DNA from: Berkiella sp964496435
GTDB lineage: Bacteria > Pseudomonadota > Gammaproteobacteria > Berkiellales > Berkiellaceae
Length of the DNA stretch: 64,000 nucleotides
Assembly (NCBI GenBank): GCA_964496435.1
Contig: CAZBZP010000009.1
Span: 1 to 64,000 of the forward strand
Direction: 5' to 3'
The notes below the pieces were generated by a model. The model ran no database searches, was not told the origin of the DNA, and worked only from the letters and a program-made list of their open reading frames with translations. Made by a program: the position numbers and the translations under genes. This document shows, piece after piece, positions 8,284 through 17,054 of the stretch (the stretch's first letter is position 1; each line of letters starts with the position of its first letter).

Positions 8284-9018
8284 TTAGGGTGTTCTGCGCA
8301 GTTTGCTAAAAACAGGCAATTCCCAAGGACGCATGGCTAATAAAGCGCCAATGCCCTGCTTTTTTTCTAAGGGCAGCTTAAGATCAGCTTTTATCATATC
8401 ATTTATTTTAAATGAAAATTCTTCCATCATGGATTTAAGCTTTTCAATGGAACTTGAAGACAGCATACCACCATTAAAAAGAAGCTTGTCATCCGGATTG
8501 TTAAATTTAGCTTTTAAAAAACCTGCCAGCACATTTTCCTCAAAAAAATGTTGTACCGGCCCATTCTTTTGCCAAGTAAAATTATTTGAGATAAGTAATT
8601 TTATTTTATTATGAGGCAATAATTCGATAAGTTTGAGTCTATCTAGTTTTGCGAGCAGTTGAACAAGCTCTAAATTGTCTATTACAAATGATTTCGTTAT
8701 TTCTTCAAGTTGCCAACCGTTGAGTAAAAGCATAAAAGCCAAGATTAATTTAGGCTCTTTGATGAGTGCTTGCTCTTGGGAAAGCGAGAGCACAGATACA
8801 TATTCTTCCTCGGACTCAAGCAGAGCGAATAAATCAAGCAAACGCATATCCATTAAGATTAAGATCTGCTCTAGCCTCTCAAGGGTTAAGTCCTGCTTAC
8901 TAAAAAGCCTTTTTACAGAGGCTTCACTCAAATTGAGGTGCACGCTGACATCTTTATAAGTGAAATTTCTGGCCTTCAATTGCTTTTTGAGTATATGCAC
9001 TAAAGCTTTAATTTCTCT
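8284..9018 (-). CDS. XRE-type helix-turn-helix regulator
   Basis: The 244-aa product has an N-terminal HTH of the Cro/C1 type: IKALVHILKKQLKARNFTYKD, then the recognition region LNLSEASVKRLFSKQDLTLERLEQIL (about residues 3-55). A helical C-terminal part of unknown ligand follows. The ATG at 9018 was preferred to the longer TTG frame (9069) because relatives of this HTH class begin a few residues before IKAL; neither start has a clear ribosome site. It is transcribed on the strand of mazG with a gap of over 100 bp. It is probably a cytoplasmic DNA-binding protein; targets are unknown. Confidence 0.75.
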   Translation of the reverse strand, partial: REIKALVHILKKQLKARNFTYKDVSVHLNLSEASVKRLFSKQDLTLERLEQILILMDMRLLDLFALLESEEEYVSVLSLSQEQALIKEPKLILAFMLLLNGWQLEEITKSFVIDNLELVQLLAKLDRLKLIELLPHNKIKLLISNNFTWQKNGPVQHFFEENVLAGFLKAKFNNPDDKLLFNGGMLSSSSIEKLKSMMEEFSFKINDMIKADLKLPLEKKQGIGALLAMRPWELPVFSKLRRTP

Positions 9019-9135
9019 CATGGTATTAGAATAAGCTACTTTTAAGTGGGTATCTAACAACCTTAGCAATTTTAGTCGAAGATTTCAATTATGCTGGACA
9101 AACTCACCTTTAATTCCAAAAGCAGTTTGTTGTAT

Positions 9136-9930
9136 CTATGTTGCTTTCTCTTGTTCTTTGACTTCATCCCAAAAGGTATCTAGCTCTTCCAAACTAAACG
9201 CCTGCCAAGGCTTACCTGTGGCCAGCACTTTTTGCTCCACTCCGTTAAAGCGGCGCTCAAACTTTCGATTGGCTTTACGTAAAATCGTTTCAGCATCTGT
9301 TTTTACATGACGCGCTAAATTAGCACACACAAAAAGAATATCGCCTAGCTCCTCATGCGTGGCGTCGATATCATTTTCAGCAAAGGAATCTTCAAATTCT
9401 TTGACTTCTTCTTGAATTTTATCTAAGACAAAACTGATATGAGGCCAGTCAAAACCCACTGTCGCCGCTCTTGCTTGTAATTTTTGTGCCCTCGAAAGCG
9501 CTGGCAAACTTGTTGCAATACCTGCAAGAACATGATGTTGCGCTTTGCTTTTGCGCTCTTTTTCTTTAATTGATTCCCATAAATTAGGATGATCTTCAGG
9601 TGAAATTGCTTTATCGCCAAAAATGTGGGGATGACGGCGAATAAGTTTTTCTTTAAGCTCTGCAACGATGCTGGCAAAATCAAATAAGCCCTGCTCTTGG
9701 CCTATTTGGCAATAAAAAACAATTTGCAGCAATAAATCTGCCAGCTCTGATTTGATATCTTCGGTTGAGCCATTTTCAACAGCGTCTGCCATTTCATAGG
9801 CTTCTTCCAGGGTGTGCGGCACAATCGATGCCAGCGTTTGTTTTTTATCCCAATCGCAGCCTACAACTGGATCACGCAATTTCGACATAATGGCGAATAA
9901 TTCTTCAATTTCTATTTTTTTATCTGACAT
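9136..9930 (-). CDS. mazG: Nucleoside triphosphate pyrophosphohydrolase MazG
   Basis: The 264-aa enzyme hydrolyses (d)NTPs to NMP and pyrophosphate, a house-cleaning function that also influences ppGpp levels in E. coli. Two MazG folds are visible, each with acidic metal-binding helices: EEAYEMADAVENG (about 39-51) with the following ELADLLLQIVFY, and EELGDILFVCANLARH (about 192-207). The motif GCDWDKKQT near residue 24 is the usual MazG N-terminal signature. Length equals E. coli MazG (263 aa). It follows relA by 34 bp on the same strand, conserving the relA-mazG linkage. Confidence 0.95.
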   Translation of the reverse strand: MSDKKIEIEELFAIMSKLRDPVVGCDWDKKQTLASIVPHTLEEAYEMADAVENGSTEDIKSELADLLLQIVFYCQIGQEQGLFDFASIVAELKEKLIRRHPHIFGDKAISPEDHPNLWESIKEKERKSKAQHHVLAGIATSLPALSRAQKLQARAATVGFDWPHISFVLDKIQEEVKEFEDSFAENDIDATHEELGDILFVCANLARHVKTDAETILRKANRKFERRFNGVEQKVLATGKPWQAFSLEELDTFWDEVKEQEKAT

Positions 9931-9964
9931 AGGTACACCATTTGATTATGATAGCGCAAGCGTC

Positions 9965-12160
9965 TTAGCGTAGGCGGGATTGTAAGCGATTGGCTTCTAA
10001 CACATTGGGCAATTGCATTATTTTATTCAATATATTTGTTAATGCGCCTAAATCTGAGATCTCTAAGGTTAAAACAAGGTTCGCAATATTATCATCTTTG
10101 TTGGTTTGTGTATTTACCGCAATCACATTGACCCTTTCATTACTCAAAATAGACGTAATATCGCGCAATAAACCTTGCCTATCATAAGCACGGATATTGA
10201 TATCAACAGGATAAACATTTTGACGAATTTCGCCCCATTGCACTTGGATAAGCCTTTGCTCTTCCTCAGGTTTATTTAATACATTAATACAATCTTGGCG
10301 GTGGATGGTCACGCCACGTCCGAGCGTAATATAGCCAACTATACGATCACCCGGAACAGGTTTACAGCAACGTCCAAAATGGCACAATAAATTGCCAACG
10401 CCTTGAATGGTAATATCCGATTGATGTCCAAAAGATTTTGAAACATGGGTTGTAATCTCATCATGTGTGTCCACATGTTCTGTTCTTTGCAAGGCGTTAA
10501 CGATTTGGCTAATACGAAGATCGCCCCCACCCAATGAAGCATAAAGATCGTCCAAAGATTTCATGCCCACTTTGCTTAATATTTTGCCAAGGCCACTGGT
10601 TTCCAAGCCCATGCGTTTAAATTCTTTTTCTAGCATTTCGCGACCCTGTTGCATATTTTGATCGCGTGCTTGGCGTTTAAACCAACTATGCACTTTGGCA
10701 CGAGCGCGAACGCTGTTGATATAGCCTAATTGGGGGTTAAGCCAATCACGGCTAGGTGTCCCCTCTTTGACTGATAATATTTCAACTTGTTCACCAGATG
10801 AGAGTTGGTAATTTAAGGTAACTATCGAACCATTCACTTTAGCACCGCGACAGCGATGCCCTAAATCCGTGTGAATATGATAAGCAAAATCTAAGGGTGT
10901 TGATCCCATGGGTAAGTCAACGACATCCCCTTGAGGGGTAAAAATGTATACTCTGTCTTCAAGTAGTTCTTGTAATAGGACTTCATTGACATCGCCTTCT
11001 TGTGCTTGTTCGCTCCAATCCAGAATTTGGCGCAATGTGTTGAGCTTTTTCTGATAACTGGGATCAAGTTTACCACCTTCTTTATACAGCCAATGTGCTG
11101 CCACGCCCAATTCCGCTTCTTGATGCATGGTAAAAGTACGAATTTGAATTTCGACTGTTCTACCTTCAGGGCCAATCACCGCTGTATGCAAAGAGCGATA
11201 TCCGTTTTCCTTTGGGGTTGCGATATAATCGTCAAATTCTTTAGGAACATGTTGCCACAAAGAGTGGACTATACCTAAGGCTGCATAACAATCTCTGATT
11301 TCTGGCACGAGAATACGCACGGCGCGCACATCGTAAATATCCTGAAAATCGAGATTTTTTCGGATCATTTTACGCCAAATGCTATAGATATGTTTTACGC
11401 GCCCCGTGACATCGGCTTCAATATTGTCATTGTTTAAAGCTTTTTTTAATACATCAATGACATTTTTTACGTAAATTTCTCTATCAAGACGCTTCTCATC
11501 AAGTAATTTTGCAATATTCTTATAAGCTTCAGGCTCAAGATAACGAAAGGCAAAATCTTCTAACTCCCACTTGATTTGCCCAATCCCCAAGCGATTTGCT
11601 AAGGGGGCATAGATATCTCTGGTTTCAAGTGCAAACTGATGTCGCACATCTTTATCCAAAACGGAAGCTGCGCGTAAGGAAGTAATTCGCTCGGCGAGTT
11701 TAATGAGCACCACACGAACATCTTCAACTACCGCCAAGAGCATCTTGCGCAAGTTATCATGATAGGTCGCCGAACTTGCAGCCCCTTTGGCTTGGGAGGT
11801 TCGGGTGGTGATTTGTACAACACCTGAGACTAAAGTAGCCACTTCCGTGCCCAGCGTTGTTTTAATTAAATCTAAGGTAAGTTCGCCATAATGTGCTGGA
11901 AAATAAACAATGGCAGCTAATAAGGTAGCGATATCGGGTTCTAAGGTTGCTAAGGTTTCTGCGGTTACTAAACCTTGACGCAAACAAGATTCATTCACAC
12001 AGGTTAGGTGGTGACCGCCATGCTCTAAATTTAATTGGGCTGCTTGCGCTAAGAGGGCTTGTTCTTTGCTGGGACGATTTTGTCCAATACGTGCAACCCA
12101 GCTATCGATATCGATACTGCCATCATTTGCTTTAGGTAAATCATCCCGTATTTTTACCAT
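9965..12160 (-). CDS. relA: GTP pyrophosphokinase RelA (ppGpp synthetase I)
   Basis: The 731-aa enzyme makes (p)ppGpp on stalled ribosomes. Domains in order: a hydrolase-like domain lacking the HD motif (reads FPAHYGELTLD where SpoT has HD), so synthesis only; the synthetase domain with GRVKHIYSIWRKM and ENGYRSLHTAV (about 235-330); TGS (VYIFTPQGDVVDLP, about 405-465); a zinc-finger-like segment (CHFGRCCKPVPGD) and a C-terminal ACT domain. Lengths agree with E. coli RelA (744). It lies between rlmD and mazG as in E. coli. In relatives of Legionella, ppGpp drives the switch to transmission via the LetA/LetS system, whose likely sensor is encoded at 18.0-20.9 kb. Confidence 0.96.
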   Translation of the reverse strand: MVKIRDDLPKANDGSIDIDSWVARIGQNRPSKEQALLAQAAQLNLEHGGHHLTCVNESCLRQGLVTAETLATLEPDIATLLAAIVYFPAHYGELTLDLIKTTLGTEVATLVSGVVQITTRTSQAKGAASSATYHDNLRKMLLAVVEDVRVVLIKLAERITSLRAASVLDKDVRHQFALETRDIYAPLANRLGIGQIKWELEDFAFRYLEPEAYKNIAKLLDEKRLDREIYVKNVIDVLKKALNNDNIEADVTGRVKHIYSIWRKMIRKNLDFQDIYDVRAVRILVPEIRDCYAALGIVHSLWQHVPKEFDDYIATPKENGYRSLHTAVIGPEGRTVEIQIRTFTMHQEAELGVAAHWLYKEGGKLDPSYQKKLNTLRQILDWSEQAQEGDVNEVLLQELLEDRVYIFTPQGDVVDLPMGSTPLDFAYHIHTDLGHRCRGAKVNGSIVTLNYQLSSGEQVEILSVKEGTPSRDWLNPQLGYINSVRARAKVHSWFKRQARDQNMQQGREMLEKEFKRMGLETSGLGKILSKVGMKSLDDLYASLGGGDLRISQIVNALQRTEHVDTHDEITTHVSKSFGHQSDITIQGVGNLLCHFGRCCKPVPGDRIVGYITLGRGVTIHRQDCINVLNKPEEEQRLIQVQWGEIRQNVYPVDINIRAYDRQGLLRDITSILSNERVNVIAVNTQTNKDDNIANLVLTLEISDLGALTNILNKIMQLPNVLEANRLQSRLR

Positions 12161-12190
12161 AACAATCCCTTTTTTGTCGGCGCAATTGCG

Positions 12191-13516
12191 TCAACTAGCG
12201 CAAAATAGTCCTATCGTTTCCACATGGGCTGTATGGGGAAACATATCCATGACACCCACTGTCTTTAATTCATATCCTTGCTGATGAACAAGTATAGCTG
12301 CATCCCTGGCAAAGGTTGCCGGATTACAAGAAATATATAAAATTTCCGCGGGTTTAAAATGGGAAATTGATGAGACGATTTCTTGTGCTCCGCAACGTGG
12401 GGGATCTAAAATTAGTTTTGTATAGTGCTGCGCCCAAGGCTGCTGGCTAAAATCTTTACTCAAATCAAAGGCATGAAATTCAGTATTAGTTAAATTATTA
12501 ACTTTAGCATTCGCTTTGGCGCGCTCAACCATGACCGATGCGCCTTCTACGCCAATCACTTTTTTGGCTTGTTGTGCAAAGGGCAAGCTGAAGTTACCTA
12601 AACCACAAAATAGATCAAGGATAATATCGTCCTTGTTAGGTGCTAATAATTGCAAAGCTTGATTCACCATTTTTTGGTTTATCTCTTGATTTACTTGCGT
12701 AAAATCCAAGGGGTGAAAATGATATTTGAGTTGTTGATCTTTCAACTCATATTGAAGTTCAATCTGGTTATTTGGCCAAACTTTATGAACAGACTCAACA
12801 CCCTTGGGTTGCAAATAAAGTGAAAAATGACACTCTTGGCAAAATTGAGTCAAGTTTTTAATATCACTTTCAGATAAAACATCAAGATGTCTAAATACCA
12901 AGGCAACTTCATCACCACCAATGGCAACTTCAATCTGTGCAATGGTGGTTTTGGCTTCTAGAGAATTTATCATCTCGCGCAGGGCATTTATTTTTGTGCC
13001 AACGCGTGGGTCCAGCACCGCACAGTTTTCAATGATGGCAATTTTATTGTTATTTTGTTCTCTAAATCCGACCAGCAAGCTTTGCTTCTTCTCAACATAA
13101 CGCACACCTAAACGTGCCTTTTGTCGATAACCATTCGAGGAAGCTTGCAAAGGTGCTAACCATGCACCTGGTGTCACTTTTGATTGATGGACTAATTGTT
13201 CTTCTAAAAATTTCTGTTTATGGGCAATTTGTGTTTGGCTTGACATATGTTGTAGTTGGCAGCCACCACACAAACCAAAATGCGCACAAGCAGGCCCTAC
13301 TCGTTCTGCTGAGGGTTTTAAAATTTCGATAGCAGTGGCATCGCTATAACGTGAATGACAACGGGTTAGTTTTGCCTTAACAATCTCACCTGGCAAAGCG
13401 CCAAAAACAAAGAGCACTTTATTATCAAGACGCGCGATACCGCGCCCATCATGTGATAAACCACTGATTTCAACTTCAACAGGCTCTACAGGCAAAGCTT
13501 TTTGACGACGTGACAC
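12191..13516 (-). CDS. rlmD: 23S rRNA (uracil-1939-C5)-methyltransferase RlmD
   Basis: The 441-aa SAM-dependent enzyme methylates U1939 of 23S rRNA. It has an N-terminal TRAM-type domain (about 10-68), the Fe-S cysteine cluster CAHFGLCGGCQLQHM (about 77-91), the SAM-binding motif DLFCGLGNFSLPFA (about 300) and the catalytic loop ISCNPATFARD with the nucleophilic Cys. The substrate-site motif LDPPRCG is also present. Length is near E. coli RlmD (433). It sits 30 bp upstream of relA on the same strand, a conserved pair. Confidence 0.95.
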   Translation of the reverse strand: MSRRQKALPVEPVEVEISGLSHDGRGIARLDNKVLFVFGALPGEIVKAKLTRCHSRYSDATAIEILKPSAERVGPACAHFGLCGGCQLQHMSSQTQIAHKQKFLEEQLVHQSKVTPGAWLAPLQASSNGYRQKARLGVRYVEKKQSLLVGFREQNNNKIAIIENCAVLDPRVGTKINALREMINSLEAKTTIAQIEVAIGGDEVALVFRHLDVLSESDIKNLTQFCQECHFSLYLQPKGVESVHKVWPNNQIELQYELKDQQLKYHFHPLDFTQVNQEINQKMVNQALQLLAPNKDDIILDLFCGLGNFSLPFAQQAKKVIGVEGASVMVERAKANAKVNNLTNTEFHAFDLSKDFSQQPWAQHYTKLILDPPRCGAQEIVSSISHFKPAEILYISCNPATFARDAAILVHQQGYELKTVGVMDMFPHTAHVETIGLFCAS

Positions 13517-13547
13517 TACTACCTCTTCATTCTAAAAAAGCATTAAT

Positions 13548-14342
13548 TCAAAGTGGGGAGAGTATAGCATTGTTGTTTTGCCATTCATGCAGATATTGCT
13601 GCAAATGAGGCAGAACTTGAGTCTGCAATGCATTTTTTGTTAGTTCAATTTCAAATTTATAGTCCTCAGGGCTCAGTATGCCTCTTATCAGCTGAAAACG
13701 TAGAAATACCAAATAAGTGTTTAGGACATCGGTTTCGCAATAACAACGGATGTCCTCTATCTTACCTTCACGGTAATAGTCATAGACTTTATCGCCAGAC
13801 ATACCCATTTTGCCGGGCAGCCCTAACATCAAGGCAATGTCCTCTAATTTTGCAAAGGATTTTTGATTAAAGGCCGCCAGCGTATCCATCAAATCAATAT
13901 GACGCGTATGATATCTATTAAGATAGTTGTTGTACTTATATGAGGGGTCATGCTCCCCTGTGTCCCAATATTTGGGGGCTACCACGCCATGAAAAAGTGC
14001 ACGATAGTGCAATACTGGCAGATCAAATTGCCCTCCGTTCCAAGAGACTAGCGTAGGCTTATACCTGTCGATACCCGCAAAAAAGCGTTGAATAATTTCT
14101 GCTTCTGAAGAGGTGGTTTCTCCTAAGGACCAGACTTTCAGTGTTTTCTCACTGCGAAAGACCGCAGAGATGGCGACTATCTTTTGTAAGTGGTGCTTTA
14201 TAAAGGGTGTCCCGGTAGATTCTTTAATCAAGCTCATCATGGCTTGTGCGACGGAATCGTCAGGTAAATCGCCTAAACCTAAGATACGACGACCTGATTC
14301 CACATCAGGAACCGTTTCAATATCAAAAACAAAAGTGTTCAT
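13548..14342 (-). CDS. 3'-5' exonuclease related to the PolB exonuclease domain
   Basis: The 264-aa protein has the DEDD exonuclease pattern: FDIETVPD at residues 5-12 (Exo I), SWNGGQFDLPVLHYRA around 100-115 (Exo II) and a C-terminal YCETDVLNTYLVFLR (Exo III, about 210) in a RNase H-like fold. This matches the stand-alone predicted exonuclease family related to the PolB proofreading domain; nucleic-acid substrates have not been well defined. It is transcribed 31 bp ahead of rlmD and probably shares its transcript. Confidence 0.88.
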   Translation of the reverse strand: MNTFVFDIETVPDVESGRRILGLGDLPDDSVAQAMMSLIKESTGTPFIKHHLQKIVAISAVFRSEKTLKVWSLGETTSSEAEIIQRFFAGIDRYKPTLVSWNGGQFDLPVLHYRALFHGVVAPKYWDTGEHDPSYKYNNYLNRYHTRHIDLMDTLAAFNQKSFAKLEDIALMLGLPGKMGMSGDKVYDYYREGKIEDIRCYCETDVLNTYLVFLRFQLIRGILSPEDYKFEIELTKNALQTQVLPHLQQYLHEWQNNNAILSPL

Positions 14343-14392
14343 TAGATACCTTACTCATTATTGAAATCTTGTTTAATAAACCCAGAATGCAT

Positions 14393-14423
14393 TACCCTAC
14401 GCCTTCAATTTATGCGTAAGGTA
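14393..14423 (+). promoter_or_regulatory. Inverted repeat just upstream of the NSS transporter start
   Basis: TACCCTACGC (14393-14402) and GCGTAAGGTA (14414-14423) pair with one mismatch around an 11-base loop, ending 7 bases before the ATG. It covers the ribosome-binding region (TAAGG), so it could be an operator or a translation-controlling hairpin. No regulator is identified. Confidence 0.35.
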
Positions 14424-14430
14424 GCATCTC

Positions 14431-15792
14431 ATGCCCGTTAATCAAAGCAAGCAAGCACGTAGCTTATGGAGTTCCCGCTTTGCCTTCATCATGGTCACCG
14501 CAGGTGCTGCGGTCGGACTAGGCAATATTTGGAAATTTCCCTATATGGCTGGCAACAACGGCGGTGGTGCGTTTGTAATTGCTTACCTTGCTTTTATCCT
14601 CTTAATTGGTATCCCTGCCATGATTGCAGAATTGTTAATCGGGCGCCGAGGTAGGCAGAATCCAGTCAATAGCTTAGCAACGCTTGCCATTGAAGCAAAA
14701 GCAAAACCAGCCTGGCAAGGCCTCGGTTGGCTCGGCGCTTTTACTTTGCTCATGGTTTTAAGCTTTTACAGCGTTGTTGCAGGATGGTCTATTGCTTATC
14801 TGTTTTTTGCTTTTAAAGGTGTTTTCATCAATGCGACACCAGATAGTATTTTAAGTATTTGGCAAGATCTCTTAAGTTCACCCTATGAACTGACACTTTG
14901 GCATACTATTTTTATGACCCTCACCATGTTAGTGGTCGCTTTGGGCGTTAATGCTGGCATAGAGCGCGCATCACGCTGGATGATGCCAGGCTTATTTTTA
15001 ATTTTGATTGTTTTAGTTATTTACGCAGGCATTGAAGGTGATTTTAAAAGTGGATTTTCCTTTTTATTCTCTTTTCGCCCACAAGATTTAACCGCACGCG
15101 CTGTTATTGATGCACTGGGCCAAGCCTTCTTTTCTTTGGCAACAGGCGCTGGTTGTATTTTGATTTATGGCTCATATCTTTCAAAAGAAACCGATCTGGT
15201 TAAAACAGTGTTAATTATATCCGTATTGGATGTCCTGGTAGCGATTCTCTCTGGTCTTGCGATTTTCCCCTTGGTGTTTTCACATGGTTTAGCGCCTGAA
15301 AGTGGACCAGGATTAATGTTTCATGCCCTACCCATCGCCTTTAGCCATATGCCAGGCTCTCAAATTGTAGGCAGCTTATTTTTTATGTTACTTCTTTTTG
15401 CTGCCTGGACATCCTCCATTTCCATGGCAGAACCACTGGTTGCCATGATGAATGAGCGCTGGCAAGTTGCCCGAGCCCGTGGTTCTTTCTATGTGGGTGT
15501 CCTTGCTTGGATCTTAGGTCTTGCCTCTGTGTTTTCCTTTAACATTTGGCAAGAGGTAAAAATATTTGGCAAGTGGAGCATTTTCCAGTTACTAACAGAT
15601 ATTCCTACCAATATTCTTCTCCCTATTGGTGCTTTTCTGTTTTGTATTTTTGCAGGCTGGGTGATGAGCGACAAAGCAACCGAAGAAGAATTTGATGGCA
15701 ACTCCCTAACTGTTTATCTCGCTTGGCGCGCTGCCATACGTTATTTCGCGCCCGTTGGGATCTTAATTGTCTTTATTGCCAATTTTATTTAA
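14431..15792 (+). CDS. Sodium-dependent transporter, NSS/SNF family
   Basis: The 453-aa inner-membrane protein belongs to the neurotransmitter:sodium symporter family, which imports amino acids or related small molecules with Na+. The N-terminal substrate/sodium-site segment is intact: AAVGLGNIWKFPYMAGNNGG (about 27-46). Around 11-12 hydrophobic helices follow, with a short C-terminus. The length is typical for bacterial LeuT-type members. Substrate cannot be told from sequence. It is divergent from the exonuclease gene and followed by a secreted protein gene after 50 bp. Confidence 0.93.
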   Translation: MPVNQSKQARSLWSSRFAFIMVTAGAAVGLGNIWKFPYMAGNNGGGAFVIAYLAFILLIGIPAMIAELLIGRRGRQNPVNSLATLAIEAKAKPAWQGLGWLGAFTLLMVLSFYSVVAGWSIAYLFFAFKGVFINATPDSILSIWQDLLSSPYELTLWHTIFMTLTMLVVALGVNAGIERASRWMMPGLFLILIVLVIYAGIEGDFKSGFSFLFSFRPQDLTARAVIDALGQAFFSLATGAGCILIYGSYLSKETDLVKTVLIISVLDVLVAILSGLAIFPLVFSHGLAPESGPGLMFHALPIAFSHMPGSQIVGSLFFMLLLFAAWTSSISMAEPLVAMMNERWQVARARGSFYVGVLAWILGLASVFSFNIWQEVKIFGKWSIFQLLTDIPTNILLPIGAFLFCIFAGWVMSDKATEEEFDGNSLTVYLAWRAAIRYFAPVGILIVFIANFI

Positions 15793-15842
15793 CAGTGTCA
15801 CACTGAAAAATAGGATTTTTATTTATAAGGTAAGGGAATATC

Positions 15843-16529
15843 ATGAAAAAAGAGATCCGCCTAAGTGCATTGACTTTGTTTCTTGGTCTAGCAGCTTCCA
15901 CACAGGTGTTTGCGCAAGCGGCGCCTGAGAGTACTGAAAAGGAAAAAATGGCTGCCCCAACTTCCATGCAGTTTGGCAAAGGCGATCTCACTGCGGTTGA
16001 AGTTAAAAACCTCCATCACTCAGGCAAACTCTTGGTTAAAAAAATCAAGGTAACCGACTCAACAATTATTAACGGCTTTTTAGAAGCGACAGATTCCCAA
16101 TTTTCTAAAGAATCTGTTGTGAATGGTAATTTGTCAGCCAGTGCTTCAAGCTTTAACGATTTGACTGTTAACGGCAATGTGAAATTAACAACCGTTGTTG
16201 TTAATGGCACCTCAACTATTAACGGCAAAGTGACTGCAGATAAATCAGACTTTAAAAATAAGCTCAGCATTAATGGCCAACTACAAGCCAAAGACAGCAA
16301 ATTCGCTAAATTGGTTACATTAAAGAGCCTGGACAGCGAATTTGATAGCTGCAAAGTCGACAGTATCACTGTTCAAAAAACAGCGACTGATGGGGTTCAA
16401 AAGATTGTCCTAAAAGGTAGCAGCGTAAGCGGCGATATTATTTTTGATTCTGGCAAAGGTATCGTTGAACAAGACAGCGCTTCCACTATCGGTGGTAAAG
16501 TTGTTGGTGGAACGGTAGAGAAGAAGTAG
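15843..16529 (+). CDS. Secreted bactofilin-like beta-repeat protein
   Basis: The 228-aa product starts with a Sec signal peptide (KKEIRLSALTLFLGLAASTQ) with likely cleavage after ...QVFA at about residue 25. The mature part is a run of short beta-forming repeats built around VNG or ING turns (VVNGNL, TVNGNV, VVNGTSTINGKV, SINGQL), recalling the right-handed beta-helix of bactofilins and polymer-forming proteins. Unlike classical bactofilins it is exported. It contains one Cys. Gene context gives no clear partner; a cell-envelope structural role is the plausible inference. Confidence 0.7.
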   Translation: MKKEIRLSALTLFLGLAASTQVFAQAAPESTEKEKMAAPTSMQFGKGDLTAVEVKNLHHSGKLLVKKIKVTDSTIINGFLEATDSQFSKESVVNGNLSASASSFNDLTVNGNVKLTTVVVNGTSTINGKVTADKSDFKNKLSINGQLQAKDSKFAKLVTLKSLDSEFDSCKVDSITVQKTATDGVQKIVLKGSSVSGDIIFDSGKGIVEQDSASTIGGKVVGGTVEKK

Positions 16530-16532
16530 CTC

Positions 16533-16647
16533 AATCTCCCTGGCCCTTCGGGCCATCCCTCTTTACAAAAGAGGGATTACGGTTCGCTTCGCGAACCAAT
16601 CGCCCACTTTCGTAAAGGGGGCGGCGAGCGAAGCGAGAGGGGGATTT
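16533..16647. repeat. Mosaic palindromic intergenic repeat, full copy A
   Basis: Bounded by AATCTCCC and GGGGGATTT, this copy contains in order: a GGCCC-TTC-GGGCC hairpin, CCCTCTTT-ACAA-AAGAGGG, GGTTCGC-TTC-GCGAACC, CCACTTTCGTAAAGGGGG, and a GCGAGCGAAGCGAG hairpin. It fills the gap between two convergent genes, reaching within a few bases of both stop codons. The same module order occurs at 26572-26690, with partial copies elsewhere. Confidence 0.8.
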
Positions 16648-16651
16648 GGGT

Positions 16652-16930
16652 TTACAACCCCGGTGGATATTCTTGTATCTCAGGTATCGGCGACAAATCA
16701 TCAATTGCTGGCATTTTCGTATCTTTTTCTTCTTGCGCAGTCCGGTTAGTGTCATCACCTTTATAGTCTTCGGATTCAACATTCAAAGTAGGACGAGGTG
16801 GTGGTTCTAAATATTGCGGTTGCTGTAGATAGCCTGGTTGTTCCCTGGCACGAAAATCATCATTCCATTTACAACCTTGGATCCCAATAAAAGCTAAGGC
16901 AGTTAACATAATTATATTTTCTCTTCCCAC
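16652..16930 (-). CDS. Small putative lipoprotein
   Basis: The 92-aa product has a short signal ending in the lipobox-like IGIQGC with Cys20 as the lipidation site. A polar, Pro/Gln/Glu-rich mature region (YLQQPQYLEPPPRPT) follows, typical of a disordered periplasmic tether. The GTG at 16930 was kept because GGAG lies 6 bases upstream; the internal ATG would leave too short a signal. The stop abuts a palindromic repeat. Family unknown. Confidence 0.6.
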   Translation of the reverse strand: MGRENIIMLTALAFIGIQGCKWNDDFRAREQPGYLQQPQYLEPPPRPTLNVESEDYKGDDTNRTAQEEKDTKMPAIDDLSPIPEIQEYPPGL

Positions 16931-17054
16931 CTCAGTCTCCCTATTGTATTGTACTCTTTGAAAACACTTCGACTAAACATCTTCAGTTTAGCATCCAACA
17001 ATTTATTTGCCATGACGCCTTGCCAACAAAACCTATCAAGGGTATAAGTCCAGA

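Noticed and set aside
16531..16782. 83-codon minus-strand frame running through the palindromic repeat
   Set aside because: It is the translation of the repeat plus the antisense frame of the lipoprotein gene; no start signal of its own.
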